NCBI RefSeq assembly: GCF_022568795.1
Contig: NZ_JAKZHU010000001.1
Coordinates: forward strand, 2,728,001-2,792,000
Reading direction: 5' to 3'
From: Arsenicicoccus dermatophilus
Lineage (GTDB): Bacteria; Actinomycetota; Actinomycetes; Actinomycetales; Dermatophilaceae
DNA length: 64,000 nt
Part shown: positions 19,809 through 28,738 of the stretch, one piece after another
How the letters are laid out: each line of letters starts with the position of its first letter
Position numbering within the stretch: position 1 is the stretch's first letter
Made by a program: the position numbers and the translations under genes
Notes under the pieces: model-generated
Seen by the model: only the letters and a program-made list of their open reading frames with translations
The model's database searches: none
Told to the model about the DNA's origin: nothing

Positions 19809-20825
19809 CTAGGCCCTCGTATCGGTGATCGTTGGAGTGACCCAGGGTGCAGTCTCGCCCACCGCGCTCGGCATGCCAAGTCTCGGCGGCGAGACATCAC
19901 CCGCACCGCCGAGACCGGGGGCTCCGTCCTCCAGCAGGAGGGTGGCCAGGCGCCGCCCGAGCTCGGCGGGATCGGCATAGGGGCCGGTCAGCGACCTGCG
20001 CAGCCCCTCGGACCCGTCCACCGCGCCCACGAAGGCGCGCAACGACAGCTCCACGCCGTCCTCCGACTCCACGACCTCGGCCAGGGCCCCGACGGGGGCG
20101 GTGCACCCGGCCTCGAGGGTGGCGAGCAGCGACCGCTCGGCCTCCACCCGCGCCCGGGTCTCCGGGTCGTCCAGACGCGCGAAGGTCGCGCGCAGCGGGT
20201 GGTCGTCGCGGCACTCCAGCGCCAGGGCGCCCTGCCCGGCGGCCGGGAGCACCTGCACCGGGTCGAGGGCCTCGGTGACGAGCTCGGTCCGGTCCAGCCG
20301 CCGCAGGCCCGCCATCGCGAGGACCACGGCGTCGCAGCGCCCGTCACGCACGTGCTGCAGCCGGGTGTCGACGTTGCCACGGATGGGGACGAGCTCCAGC
20401 CCCAGCCCGAGCGCGGCGATCTGGGCGGCCCGTCGGGGCGAGCCGGTGCCGACGACGGCGCCCTCGGGCAGCTCGCCCAGGGTCAGGCCGTCGCGGGCGC
20501 ACAGGGCGTCCCGGACGTCCTCGCGCGCGGGCACGGCGGCGATGACCAGGCCCGGGTGGGGGGCCGAGGGCAGGTCCTTGAGGGAGTGCACGGCACAGTC
20601 GATCTGCCCGGCCAGCAGAGCATCTCGTATGGCGCTCGCAAAGACGCCGGTGCCGCCGATGGTCGTCAGGGGGGCGGCGTTGGTGTCGCCCTCGGTGGTG
20701 ATCTCGACGAGCTCCACCTCCAGGCCGAGCTCCCGCAGCCGGCCCGCCACCCACCCGGACTGGGTGGTCGCGAGCGCGCTGCGGCGGGTCCCGAGCCGGA
20801 TCGTGCTGGTGGTCTGGTCACTCAT
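19809..20825 (-). CDS. hemC: HemC, porphobilinogen deaminase
   Basis: HemC links four porphobilinogens into hydroxymethylbilane. The 338 residues show RLGTRRSALATTQSGWVA, the substrate-binding VHSLKDLPSAPHPGL, GTGSPRRAAQI, IRGNVDTRLQ and the cofactor-attaching cysteine in LEAGCTAPVGA. The C-terminus is extended by about 25 Gly/Pro-rich residues. The ATG at 20825 overlaps the end of hemA by 8 bases; a GTG at 20837 would add 4 residues. It is coupled between hemA and cobA-hemD. Confidence 0.95.
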   Translation of the reverse strand: MSDQTTSTIRLGTRRSALATTQSGWVAGRLRELGLEVELVEITTEGDTNAAPLTTIGGTGVFASAIRDALLAGQIDCAVHSLKDLPSAPHPGLVIAAVPAREDVRDALCARDGLTLGELPEGAVVGTGSPRRAAQIAALGLGLELVPIRGNVDTRLQHVRDGRCDAVVLAMAGLRRLDRTELVTEALDPVQVLPAAGQGALALECRDDHPLRATFARLDDPETRARVEAERSLLATLEAGCTAPVGALAEVVESEDGVELSLRAFVGAVDGSEGLRRSLTGPYADPAELGRRLATLLLEDGAPGLGGAGDVSPPRLGMPSAVGETAPWVTPTITDTRA

Positions 20826-22149
20826 CGCTGGCACCACTCATCTCCACGGGGGGCTGGACGCGGGCCGCGGAGACCGCGGCGACGGTGTGGGGGTCGAGGT
20901 CGAAGAGGCGGTGCAGCGCCTCGGCGTAGGACCCGGAGGCCTCCTCCTCGGCCATCTCCTTCACCCGCACGGTCGGCGTGTGCAGGAGCTTCTCGACGAC
21001 CCGGTGGACGGTCTGGGCGACCTGCTTGCGGGTGGCCTCGTCCATGTCGGGGACCCGTCCGTCCAGGCGGGTCAGCTCGGCGTCGACGACCTGGCTGGCC
21101 CGCCGGCGCAGCGCGGCCAGGGTCGGGGCCACGGCCTGGACGCGGCGGGCGGCGAGGTAACCCTCGACCTCCTCCACGACCAGGTCGCGCACCTGCTGCA
21201 CCTGGGCCGGGACGAGCCCGTCGCCGGCGAGCAGCTCACCGAGCCGCTGCAGGCCGATCACGGTCAGGCCGGAGACCTCGGCGACGGCCGGGTCGACGTC
21301 GAGCGGCAGGGCCAGGTCGAGGTAGACCTGCGGCCGGTGCTCGCGGGCCGCGGCCGCGCGGCTGGCACGGTCCCGGTCGACGATCCGCCCGGCGGCGCCG
21401 GTGCAGGTGATCACCAGGTCCGCGGCGGCGAGCGCCTCGTCCAGGTCGCCCCAGCGGACGACCCGCGCGTCGTAGGCCGCGGCCAGGTGGGCGGCCTTGG
21501 CGTCGGTGCGGTTGACCACGACGACCGAGCCGGCGCCGGCCCGGGTGGCGGTCGCCACGGCGAGCGAGCTCATCGCCCCTGCGCCCACGACGAGGACGCC
21601 GAGCCCGCCGATCGGGCCAAGGACCGCGACGGCCGCGTCGATCCCGGCCGAGACCAGGGAGACCGACACGTCGTCGAGCTCGGTCTCGGCATGGGCCCGC
21701 TTGCCGACGCGCAGCGCCCGCTGGAAGAGGGCGTTGAGCTCCGGGCCGACCTCGCCGGCGGACTGGGCGGCCCGCAGCGCCCCCCGCAGCTGGCCGAGGA
21801 TCTGCCCCTCGCCGATCGCCATCGAGTCCAGCCCGCAGGCGACGGAGAAGGTGTGCGAGACGGCCCGGTCCTCGTGGTGGACGTAGAGGTGCTCGCGCAG
21901 CAGGAGGGGATCGACCGCGGTCACCTGGGCCAGCAGGTGACCGATCTCGGTGACGCCCCCGTGGAAGGTGAGCACGTCGGCATACACCTCGGTGCGGTTG
22001 CAGGTGCTGACCAGGACCGCCTCGCGCACCTGGCCGGCGGCCGCGAGGGCGTCGCGCAGGGTCGTGGCGCGATCCGTGTCGAGCGTGGTGCGCTCGAGCA
22101 GGTCGAAGGGTGCGCTGCGGTGGGACAGGCCCACGACGAGCAGGGTCAC
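20818..22149 (-). CDS. hemA: HemA, glutamyl-tRNA reductase
   Basis: HemA reduces glutamyl-tRNA to glutamate-1-semialdehyde, the first committed step of C5 heme synthesis. The 443 residues have the catalytic cysteine 50 in STCNRTEVYA, VACGLDSMAIGEGQILGQL, the NADPH-binding LGVLVVGAGAMSSLA, DLALPLDVDP and the long C-terminal dimer helix. The GTG start overlaps the rex stop (GTGA), so Rex and HemA are made together. The same rex-hemACD arrangement is known from Streptomyces. Confidence 0.96.
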   Translation of the reverse strand: MTLLVVGLSHRSAPFDLLERTTLDTDRATTLRDALAAAGQVREAVLVSTCNRTEVYADVLTFHGGVTEIGHLLAQVTAVDPLLLREHLYVHHEDRAVSHTFSVACGLDSMAIGEGQILGQLRGALRAAQSAGEVGPELNALFQRALRVGKRAHAETELDDVSVSLVSAGIDAAVAVLGPIGGLGVLVVGAGAMSSLAVATATRAGAGSVVVVNRTDAKAAHLAAAYDARVVRWGDLDEALAAADLVITCTGAAGRIVDRDRASRAAAAREHRPQVYLDLALPLDVDPAVAEVSGLTVIGLQRLGELLAGDGLVPAQVQQVRDLVVEEVEGYLAARRVQAVAPTLAALRRRASQVVDAELTRLDGRVPDMDEATRKQVAQTVHRVVEKLLHTPTVRVKEMAEEEASGSYAEALHRLFDLDPHTVAAVSAARVQPPVEMSGASDE

Positions 22150-22820
22150 GCGCGGACACCTCCGGCGGTGGGGTGGGCCGCGACCGCCCGGGAGCGGTAG
22201 GCCAGCAGGCGCAGCTCGCAGGACAGGTCCACCTCGCGCACGGCGATCCCCTCGGGGACGCGCAGCGGGGTGGGGGCGAAGGTCAGGATGGCCCGGACGC
22301 CGGCCGACACGAGCAGGTCGGCGACGTCCTGCGCGGCCGACCCCGGGGTGGCCACGACCCCGATGGTGCCGGGGCCGGCCACCGCGACCACCTGCGGCAG
22401 GTCTCGGACGTCGCGCACCTCGCGACCGAGCACGGTCGTGCCCACCACCTGGGGATCGTGGTCGAGAAGCCCGACCACCTCGAAGCCGTCACCGTCGAAG
22501 CCGCCGTGCGAGGCGATGGCCAGTCCCAGCCGGCCCAGGCCGACGATGACGACCGGACGCACCGCGTCCCGGCCCAGGGCGGTCATCAGCTGGGAGCGCA
22601 GCGCCTCGGTCTCGTAGCCCACCCCGCGCACCCCCAGGGAGCCCAGCTGGGACAGGTCCTTGCGCAGCATCGCGGAGGTGACGCCGGCGGCGGTGGCCAG
22701 CTCCTCGGAGGAGACGCCCCGGACGCCGCGGGCCCGCAGGGAGTCCAAGGCGTCGAGATAGCTGGGAAGGCGAAGCACGGTGGCGTCGGAGAGCTCCCGG
22801 CGCTCGGTGGCCTCGACCAT
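22146..22820 (-). CDS. rex: Rex, NADH/NAD+-sensing redox repressor
   Basis: Rex releases its operators when NADH rises and controls respiratory genes. The 224 residues have an N-terminal winged helix (LPSYLDALDSLRARGVRGVS, ATAAGVTSAMLRKDLSQLGS, GVRGVGYETEAL), the Rossmann NADH site VVIVGLGRLGLAIASHGGF, and the C-terminal swapped helix. GGAGGAG lies 8 bases before the ATG. It heads the hemA-hemC-hemD operon. I looked for its usual inverted repeat (TTGTGAA...TTCACAA type) in the 196 bases upstream and did not find one. Confidence 0.94.
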   Translation of the reverse strand: MVEATERRELSDATVLRLPSYLDALDSLRARGVRGVSSEELATAAGVTSAMLRKDLSQLGSLGVRGVGYETEALRSQLMTALGRDAVRPVVIVGLGRLGLAIASHGGFDGDGFEVVGLLDHDPQVVGTTVLGREVRDVRDLPQVVAVAGPGTIGVVATPGSAAQDVADLLVSAGVRAILTFAPTPLRVPEGIAVREVDLSCELRLLAYRSRAVAAHPTAGGVRA

Positions 22821-23016
22821 GTGAGCCGCTCCTCCTGGTGGCCGCCACGGCCCCCTGCTGTCTGCGGTCCGGCCCGCGCGGCGAGCGCCACGGCGGACGA
22901 GGACCCCGGCACCCTCGGGCGGGCACCGCAGACCAGCGTATGTCGGCGGCTGCTACCTGCCCAAACCCGCCACGAGCTGGCGCGGCGGCCCGGCACTCAC
23001 CCCCGGGTGGGCGGAT

Positions 23017-23316
23017 TCAGCCGAGAGCACGCCGCAGCCGGGCGGCGTCCACCCGCCAGTAGTCGTGCTGGCGCCCGTCCACGAAGGTGACCGGGATCTG
23101 CTCGGCATACCGCTCGAGCAGCTCGGGGTGGTCGTCGATCGAGACCTCGGCGAAGGTGTCGCCGGTCTCGGCCACGACCGGCTCGATCACCCCGCGGGCG
23201 CCGTCGCACAGGTGGCAGCCGTCGCGTCCGAGCAGGACCACGCGGGCACCGGTGAGCGGGGAGACGGGGTCCGAGGGGCCGGCCGCCGGGGATCCGGGAG
23301 TCGCTGCTGGGTTCAC
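23017..23316 (-). CDS. Glutaredoxin-like protein (CxxC)
   Basis: This 99-residue protein starts at GTG. VVLLGRDGCHLCDGARGVIE carries a CHLC redox pair at the start of the first helix, followed by the cis-proline in EQIPVTFVDGRQHDYWRVD, the glutaredoxin/NrdH-like fold. The partner is unknown. A homologue sits just before hemA in M. tuberculosis (Rv0508 from memory), so the neighbourhood is conserved. TAGGGT 7 bases before the GTG suggests a leaderless mRNA. Confidence 0.85.
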   Translation of the reverse strand: MNPAATPGSPAAGPSDPVSPLTGARVVLLGRDGCHLCDGARGVIEPVVAETGDTFAEVSIDDHPELLERYAEQIPVTFVDGRQHDYWRVDAARLRRALG

Positions 23317-23323
23317 CCGTCCG

Positions 23324-23329
23324 ACCCTA
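23324..23329 (-). promoter_or_regulatory. -10 element of glutaredoxin-like gene (leaderless)
   Basis: TAGGGT (minus strand) matches TAnnnT, 7 bases before the GTG at 23316. Confidence 0.55.
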
Positions 23330-23445
23330 CCGAGCAGACGGTGACTGACGCGGGACGGCGTCCTCGGAACGGTCGCCTCCCGCTCCTGCTGGTCGCCACG
23401 CTGGGGGCGTGCGTAGGTCGCCACCGGCCGTGAGCCTGTGCTGCA

Positions 23446-24273
23446 ATGGACGCTCCGTGCCCCGCCTCGGCACCCTCGCCCCGCCCAGGAGGCCACACCA
23501 TCCGGACCGTCACCCGACGCAGACGCAGCGGCCGTCGCGGGCTGCTCGCGCGCGCGACGCGAGCGCTCCAGCCAGCCTCCCTCGGGCCCCTGGTGCCGGT
23601 GCCCTCTGCCCTGGGACAGCAGTCCCCGCCGACCCTGGACCTGGGGGTCCTGTGGATGGTCGTCGGTGGCGCCCAGCCCCCGTCGGACGGCGGCCCCGGC
23701 GGCCGCTCCGCCGCGGAGGAGGACGACCTCGAGCGGGAGCGCGCCCTGGTGGCGCTGGCCCAGGACGGGGACGCCGACGCCTTCGGCGAGCTCTACCGCC
23801 GGCACATCGAGGCGGTCTACCGCTACGTGTACGTCCGTGTGGGCTCGGCCCACACCGCCCAGGACCTCACCAGCGAGACCTTCATCAAGGCGCTGCGCGC
23901 CCTGCCGGGCTTCACCTGGCAGGGCAAGGATCTCGCGGCCTGGCTGATCACCATCGCCCGCAACGTCGTCAACGACCACACCAAGAGCTCGCGCTTCCGC
24001 CTCGAGGTGGCCACGGCGGACATGCGGGACGCCGACTCGCAGGTGGACTCCCCGGACGGCGAGGTGATGGACCGGATGCGGGACGAGCGGCTGCTGCGGG
24101 CGGTCGCCCAGCTCAAGCCCGAACAGGCCGAGTGCGTCACCCTGCGCTTCATCCAGGGCCTGTCCCTCGCCGAGACCGCCGAGGTCATGGGCAAGCAGGT
24201 CAATGCCGTCAAGCAGCTGCAGCTGCGCGCCGTCCGAGCCCTGCAACGGGCGCTGGAGGGCGAGGAGCTGTGA
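23446..24273 (+). CDS. BldN-like ECF sigma factor with N-terminal extension
   Basis: This is a 275-residue alternative sigma factor. Region 2 is ADAFGELYRRHIEAVYRYVY, TAQDLTSETFIKALRALPGF and TWQGKDLAAWLITIARNVV. Region 4 is LKPEQAECVTLRFIQGLSLA followed by MGKQVNAVKQLQLRAVRALQ. The TWQGKDLAAW segment and an 85-95-residue extension before region 2 recall Streptomyces BldN, whose extension is removed by proteolysis. The extension here is basic and then hydrophobic (LGVLWMVVGG). The start is uncertain, and an ATG at 23656 is possible. It is followed 170 bases later by a membrane DUF5667 gene, the probable anti-sigma partner. Confidence 0.88.
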   Translation: MDAPCPASAPSPRPGGHTIRTVTRRRRSGRRGLLARATRALQPASLGPLVPVPSALGQQSPPTLDLGVLWMVVGGAQPPSDGGPGGRSAAEEDDLERERALVALAQDGDADAFGELYRRHIEAVYRYVYVRVGSAHTAQDLTSETFIKALRALPGFTWQGKDLAAWLITIARNVVNDHTKSSRFRLEVATADMRDADSQVDSPDGEVMDRMRDERLLRAVAQLKPEQAECVTLRFIQGLSLAETAEVMGKQVNAVKQLQLRAVRALQRALEGEEL

Positions 24274-24428
24274 GCACAGGAGTCGGCCCTGGGCCGTAAC
24301 CCTCGGCACCGTCGACTCGTTAGTCACGGCGAGCACGACCAGGCAGGGGCCGCCCCTTCGTCACGCGCCGTTCCATCCCCGTTCATCCCGTCACCCCGCA
24401 CCCCCGGAAGCACCACCCGGCTGTCCCC

Positions 24429-24439
24429 AGGAAGGAGGT
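24429..24439 (+). promoter_or_regulatory. Strong ribosome binding site of the DUF5667 gene
   Basis: AGGAAGGAGGT precedes ATG 24444 by 4 bases. It fixes the true start and therefore shows that the frame change downstream lies inside the gene. Confidence 0.8.
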
Positions 24440-24443
24440 AGCG

Positions 24444-26335
24444 ATGAGCACCCTCGACGACTTCGTCTCCCGTGCCGATGCCGACGCCTTCCAGGCCGCC
24501 CTGGACACCGGCCGCTCCTCCCCGACCTGGCCCGGCTGCTCGAGACCGTGGGCCAGGTCTCCGCGATCTCGGTGCCCGCGCCGGACCCGGCCTTCGTCGC
24601 CCGGCTCGCCGACCGGCTGCGCGCCGAGGCGATCGCCCCGGCGGCGGGCCCGCACCACGGTCCCTCCGTGGTGCGGGTCCCCCGCGCCTGGCCCAAGGCT
24701 CTCGCCGGCGCCGCGGCGGGCGTCATCGTGGCCACCACGGGCCTGGGGGTCGCCTCCGAGCACGCCCTGCCGGGCGACCTGCTGTATGGCGTCCGCGGCG
24801 TCGTCGACGGGCTCGAGGTCCAGCTGGCCGGCTCCGACGGGGATCAAGGACGTACGCTGCTGGCCCAGGCCCGGCGGCACATCGGCGACACCGAGACGCT
24901 CTCGGGTCGCCCCGAGCCCGAGGTGGACGCCGTGCGGGAGGCGCTGCGCGGCGCGGCGGCCTCGGTGGAGTCCGGCGACGCCAAGCTCTTCCTGGCCTTC
25001 GACTCGACCCGGGACCCCAGCCACCTGGTCGTGGTCCGGGACTTCACGTCGTGGTCCGAGCCGGCCCTGCGGCAGCTGCGCCGCAGGCTGCCGGCCGCCG
25101 TGTCCGGCGAGCTGGCGTCGCTGGAGTCGGCCGTCGAGTCCGGGGCCACCGAGCTGCGCGCCAAACTGGCCGCGTGCGGGGACGCCTGCAAGGACATCGT
25201 GGTGCAGCGCGCCCCCGAGACCGCGAGCACCCCCTCGGCCACCTCCCCCGCAGTCACCCCGACCATCCCGGCCAGCCCGAGCACGGCGCCCCCCGTCACC
25301 TCCACCGCCAGCTCTCGACCCCTGCCGACCCCGGTGATCCCGCCCGTGGTGCTGCCGACGACGGAGCCTCCGGCGGGCCCGATCCCGCCCTGGCGCACCG
25401 TCCCGGGCCAGGTGCCGACCGCCCCTCCCCCGGTGACCGTGCCGGCGACCCGCGTCCCCCACCCGCCGCGCCCGCCCGCCACCGCGACGGCGACCGTTCC
25501 GCCTCCCGCGCCCCCGACCACGACGGCCGCGCCCGAGCCCACCGACCCCGGTCCCAGACCGACCGCGACCACGACCGCGGGGCCCACCGTGGTGCCGCCG
25601 ACGCCGAGCCCCACCCACACCCACCACTGCCCGCCCGGCTACGTCCGGATCGGTCCCTACTGCATCCGGATGCCGCAGGGACCGGAACAGCTCACGGTGA
25701 CCGTCGTCCCGCTGCCGCCCGTCCCGGAGACCACCCCGACCACGGGGCCGACCGCGCCCGCGCCCGTGACGCCGGCACCCGAGCCCACAGCCCCTGCACC
25801 GTCGCCCCCCGCGCCGTCGCCCCCCAAGCCGACGGCTTCCGTCCCGGTGAGCCCGTCCCCGACGGCGACGTCGACCCCTGTCCTGCCCTCCCCGGCATCG
25901 ACCGGCTCCCCCGCGCCGGAGCCGGCGCCCACCGGTGTGCCCGCCCCGCCGGCGTCCTCGGCTCCCGCGCCGGAGCCCGAGGCCCCCGAGCCGACGGCAC
26001 CGCCGACCACCACCGCACCGCCCGCGCAGCCGGCCCCAGGCCTGCCGTCCGCCACCAGCACAGCGACGGACCCCGCTCCCACCGGTCGACCCCGGCCCAC
26101 CGGTCATCCCGAGCCGGTCGAGCCGGTGGCTCCGGTCTTCGCCGACCGGTGCCTCCCCGGACCGCGGATCGTCACCCTGCCCAAGGTGCACGGCCTCGTC
26201 TACTCCTGGGACCGTGCCACCCTGGGGGGTGTCGTCGAGGTCACCGTGCGCGCCCGTCCTCTGCCGGGCCATGTCCTCGCCGACGGGGCCACGAGCACCT
26301 GGGGGCGGCTCTACCTGGACTGTGGGCGTCCCTAG
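24444..26335 (+). CDS. DUF5667 membrane protein with long Pro/Thr stalk, apparent frameshift
   Basis: Translation from ATG 24444 gives MSTLDDFVSRADADAFQAAL. The body (DLARLLETVGQVSAISVPAP onward) is in another frame; one missing C near 24517-24523 explains the switch. The repaired protein has about 630 residues: a cytoplasmic N-terminus of about 90, a membrane helix (ALAGAAAGVIVATTGLGVAS), the DUF5667 signature (EHALPGDLLYGVRGVVDGLE), then about 380 residues very rich in Pro, Thr, Ala and Ser. Small islands CPPGYVRIGPYCIRM and DRCLPGPRIVTLPKVHGLVY interrupt and end the stalk. I infer an anti-sigma or sensor partner of the BldN-like sigma factor, with the stalk reaching through the cell wall. 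Confidence 0.8.
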
Positions 26336-26356
26336 CGCCCGCTCCCCGGCGTACGG

Positions 26357-27355
26357 TCAGCCGAAGAACGCGGACTCCCTGGTCGCCAGCAACCGGTAGA
26401 GCGACTCCTGGATGGTCTGTCGGATCTCGTCGGTGAGCCCGAACACCAGCATCGGGTCGTCGGCAGCCTCGGGGCCCAGCTCGTCGGTGGGCACGGGCGG
26501 GCCGAACTCGATGATCCACTTGCTGGGCAGCGGGACCAGCCCGAGCAGCCCGAACCACGGCCAGGTGGGGGTCAGCGGGAAGTACGGCTGCCCCAGCAGC
26601 TTCGCGAGCGCCGGCACCTGACCGATGATCGGATAGGTCTCCTCGGCACCCACGATGGCGCACGGGACGATGGGGACCTCCGAGCGCAGGGCTGCCGCGA
26701 CGAAGCCGCCGCGACCGAACCGCTGCAGCCGGTAGCGCTCGCTGAAGGGCTTGCCGACGCCCTTGAAGCCCTCGGGGAAGACGCCCACGACCTCACCGCG
26801 GCGCAGCAGCCGCTCGGCGTCGTCGTTGGCCGCGAGGGTGGCGCCGGCCTTGCGGGCGATGTCGCCGACGACCGGCGAGCTGAAGACCAGGTCGGCGCCG
26901 AGGAGCCGCAGGTGCCGCGCCGCGGGGTGCTCGTCGTGGATCGCGAGGAGCGTCATGAAGGCGTCCAGGGCGATGGTGCCGGAGTGGTTGGCGACCACCA
27001 GCGCGCCTCCCTCGGCGGGGATGTGCTCGATGCCACGCACCTCGACCCGGAACCACTGCCGATAGAGCGGACGCAGGACGGGCAGGCAGGCGTGCCGCAG
27101 GAAGTCCTCGTCGAAGCCGAACTCGTCCACCTCGTAGTCGCCGGTCACCCGGCGGCGCAGGAAGCCCAGGACCTCGGCGATCTGCACCTCGGCGTCCTCG
27201 GGGGACAGCTGCGCCAGGGCGGCGGCGCCGCGCAGCACCTGGACGAGGGCGTCCACGGCTGCGTCGAGGTCGAAGGCACCGCCCAGGGGCGAGGTCGCAC
27301 CCGGCACCCCCGACCGCCGGGGCGGGACGCGATCGCTGATGGGGACGCCGGTCAT
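26357..27355 (-). CDS. PlsC-like lysophospholipid acyltransferase
   Basis: This protein of 332 residues transfers an acyl chain, probably to a lysolipid. The acyltransferase block reads VANHSGTIALDAFM, where the usual HX4D spacing is HX6D as in this actinobacterial subfamily, followed by the substrate glycine motif FPEGFKGVGKP and VPIVPCAIVGAEETYP. The N-terminal 100 residues are specific to the subgroup. The ATG overlaps the stop of the upstream epimerase in ATGA. The pair matches Rv0501-Rv0502 of M. tuberculosis from memory. Confidence 0.85.
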   Translation of the reverse strand: MTGVPISDRVPPRRSGVPGATSPLGGAFDLDAAVDALVQVLRGAAALAQLSPEDAEVQIAEVLGFLRRRVTGDYEVDEFGFDEDFLRHACLPVLRPLYRQWFRVEVRGIEHIPAEGGALVVANHSGTIALDAFMTLLAIHDEHPAARHLRLLGADLVFSSPVVGDIARKAGATLAANDDAERLLRRGEVVGVFPEGFKGVGKPFSERYRLQRFGRGGFVAAALRSEVPIVPCAIVGAEETYPIIGQVPALAKLLGQPYFPLTPTWPWFGLLGLVPLPSKWIIEFGPPVPTDELGPEAADDPMLVFGLTDEIRQTIQESLYRLLATRESAFFG

Positions 27356-28419
27356 GGACGCGCTCCTGGGGTGGTGGCGGGATCGGGGCGCAGACCCACG
27401 GCGGCCAGCACCGTGTCGACCTGGTGGAGGCCGGTCCGGGCCAGGTCGACCCCGGGGACGGTGAGGGTGGCGCTGCGCGCGAAGGACTCGAAGGCCTGAC
27501 GGGTCGTCCAGGTGGGCTCGAAGGCGAGGCGCTCCCGCATCAGCCGGGTGTCCACCACGCGGCCGTAGGCCAGCTGCTGCAGCTGGCCCTCCGGGAGCTC
27601 GGCCATGCGGGACCAGCGAAAGGCTCGGCGCAGGCTCCCCTCGGCCGCCAGCAGCGTGGGGACGACCGGGCGGCGGACGATGCCCGCGCACTGGCTCACG
27701 GTAAGGACCCCGTCGCCGGCGACGTTGGTGGTGCCGACCACGCGCTCGGCGCTGCCGGTGGCCCCGAGGACCATGGCGCGCACGCAGTCGTCCTCGTGGA
27801 CGAACTGCAGCCGTCCGTCGAAGCCGGCCGGGATCGGCACGAAGGGGAGGCTGAAGTGGTCGGTGAGGCCCGTCGCGATGCTGGGGCCGATGACGTTGGC
27901 GAAGCGCAGGACGCCAACCTCCACCTCGGGCCGGCGCCGGGAGAACGCGGCGACATAGGTCTCCACCTCGCAGGAGTCCCGGCCGAAGCCGTTGGCGGTC
28001 CGCACCCCGAGCGCCGCCGTCTCGGCGAACACCGCCGGGTCGTGCGGCGAGGCGCCGTAGACCGCGGCCGCCGACTTCACGACCAGGCGGCGGACCGAGG
28101 GCGCCTTCTGGCAGGCCGCGAGCAGCTGCATGGTGCCGAGGACGTTGATCTCCTTCTGGGACGCACGCCCACCCGCCGCCGTGGGCGTCGCGATGACGCC
28201 CATGTGGACGACCGTGTCCACGGCATACCGCTCCACCAGCCGAGCCACCACCGGGTTGCGCAGGTCCGCCCGGACGAAGTCGACGCCCGGGAGCGGGCGG
28301 GCAGGCGGGACCACGTCGATGCCCACGACCTGGCCCACGTCCTCGCGGGCGGCGAGCGCCGTCGCGGTGAGGCCCCCCAGCAGCCGGGACACGCCCGTGA
28401 CGAGCACGACGTCGGGCAC
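27352..28419 (-). CDS. NAD-dependent epimerase/dehydratase (extended SDR)
   Basis: This 355-residue protein begins VPDVVLVTGVSRLLGGLTAT, a glycine-rich nucleotide-binding turn, and has GVDFVRADLRNP. VVHMGVIATP and KSAAAVYGASPHD stand where the catalytic serine/tyrosine segment normally is; the usual YxxxK is not clear. The C-terminal half ends in WTTRQAFESFARS. The sugar or lipid substrate is unknown. GTG 28419 follows a GGAGG. It is coupled to the acyltransferase and downstream of the bS22 gene. Confidence 0.82.
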   Translation of the reverse strand: MPDVVLVTGVSRLLGGLTATALAAREDVGQVVGIDVVPPARPLPGVDFVRADLRNPVVARLVERYAVDTVVHMGVIATPTAAGGRASQKEINVLGTMQLLAACQKAPSVRRLVVKSAAAVYGASPHDPAVFAETAALGVRTANGFGRDSCEVETYVAAFSRRRPEVEVGVLRFANVIGPSIATGLTDHFSLPFVPIPAGFDGRLQFVHEDDCVRAMVLGATGSAERVVGTTNVAGDGVLTVSQCAGIVRRPVVPTLLAAEGSLRRAFRWSRMAELPEGQLQQLAYGRVVDTRLMRERLAFEPTWTTRQAFESFARSATLTVPGVDLARTGLHQVDTVLAAVGLRPDPATTPGARP

Positions 28420-28509
28420 GGCAACCTCCTGCTGACCGGCGAGTAGCGGTGCCCCGAGCCTAGGTGAGCGCCGGGTAGGACGCACGACCAGGCACCGGGG
28501 AGGACGAGC

Positions 28510-28540
28510 AGGGCCTCCGACCGGTGTGGTCGAAGGCCCT
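28510..28540 (-). terminator. Terminator hairpin after bS22
   Basis: Arms 28510-28522 and 28528-28540 pair over 13 positions with one mismatch (AGGGCCTCCGACC against GGTCGAAGGCCCT) and a 5-base loop, 6 bases past the bS22 stop. Confidence 0.6.
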
Positions 28541-28546
28541 GGGCGC

Positions 28547-28645
28547 TCACTTCTTGTTGCGGCGCTGGTGGCGCGTCTTGCGAAGCAGCTTGCGGTGCTT
28601 CTTCTTGGCCATGCGCTTGCGGCGCTTCTTGATCACGGAACCCAT
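28547..28645 (-). CDS. Small ribosomal protein bS22 (AURKAIP1/COX24-like), 32 residues
   Basis: The product is [20 protein letters not shown] followed by [12 protein letters not shown], 32 residues of which more than half are Lys or Arg. This is the bS22-type peptide of actinobacterial small subunits, related to the mitochondrial AURKAIP1/COX24 domain, and it is easily missed because of its size. AAGGA lies upstream of the ATG and a hairpin follows the stop. It sits beside an excisionase-type HTH gene, as Rv0500A-Rv0500B do in M. tuberculosis from memory. Confidence 0.9.
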   Translation of the reverse strand: MGSVIKKRRKRMAKKKHRKLLRKTRHQRRNKK

Positions 28646-28738
28646 AGGTCGTCCTTCGTCGGGCAGGTGGAGAGAATCCGTCCCAGCCTACCGCCTGGCC
28701 GGTGGGCTCGACCAATCCGCTTCCCGGGCCGACGCCCC

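Noticed and set aside
22821-23016. Search for a Rex operator
   Set aside because: No TTGTGAA-type inverted repeat, even degenerate, was found, so no site is annotated.
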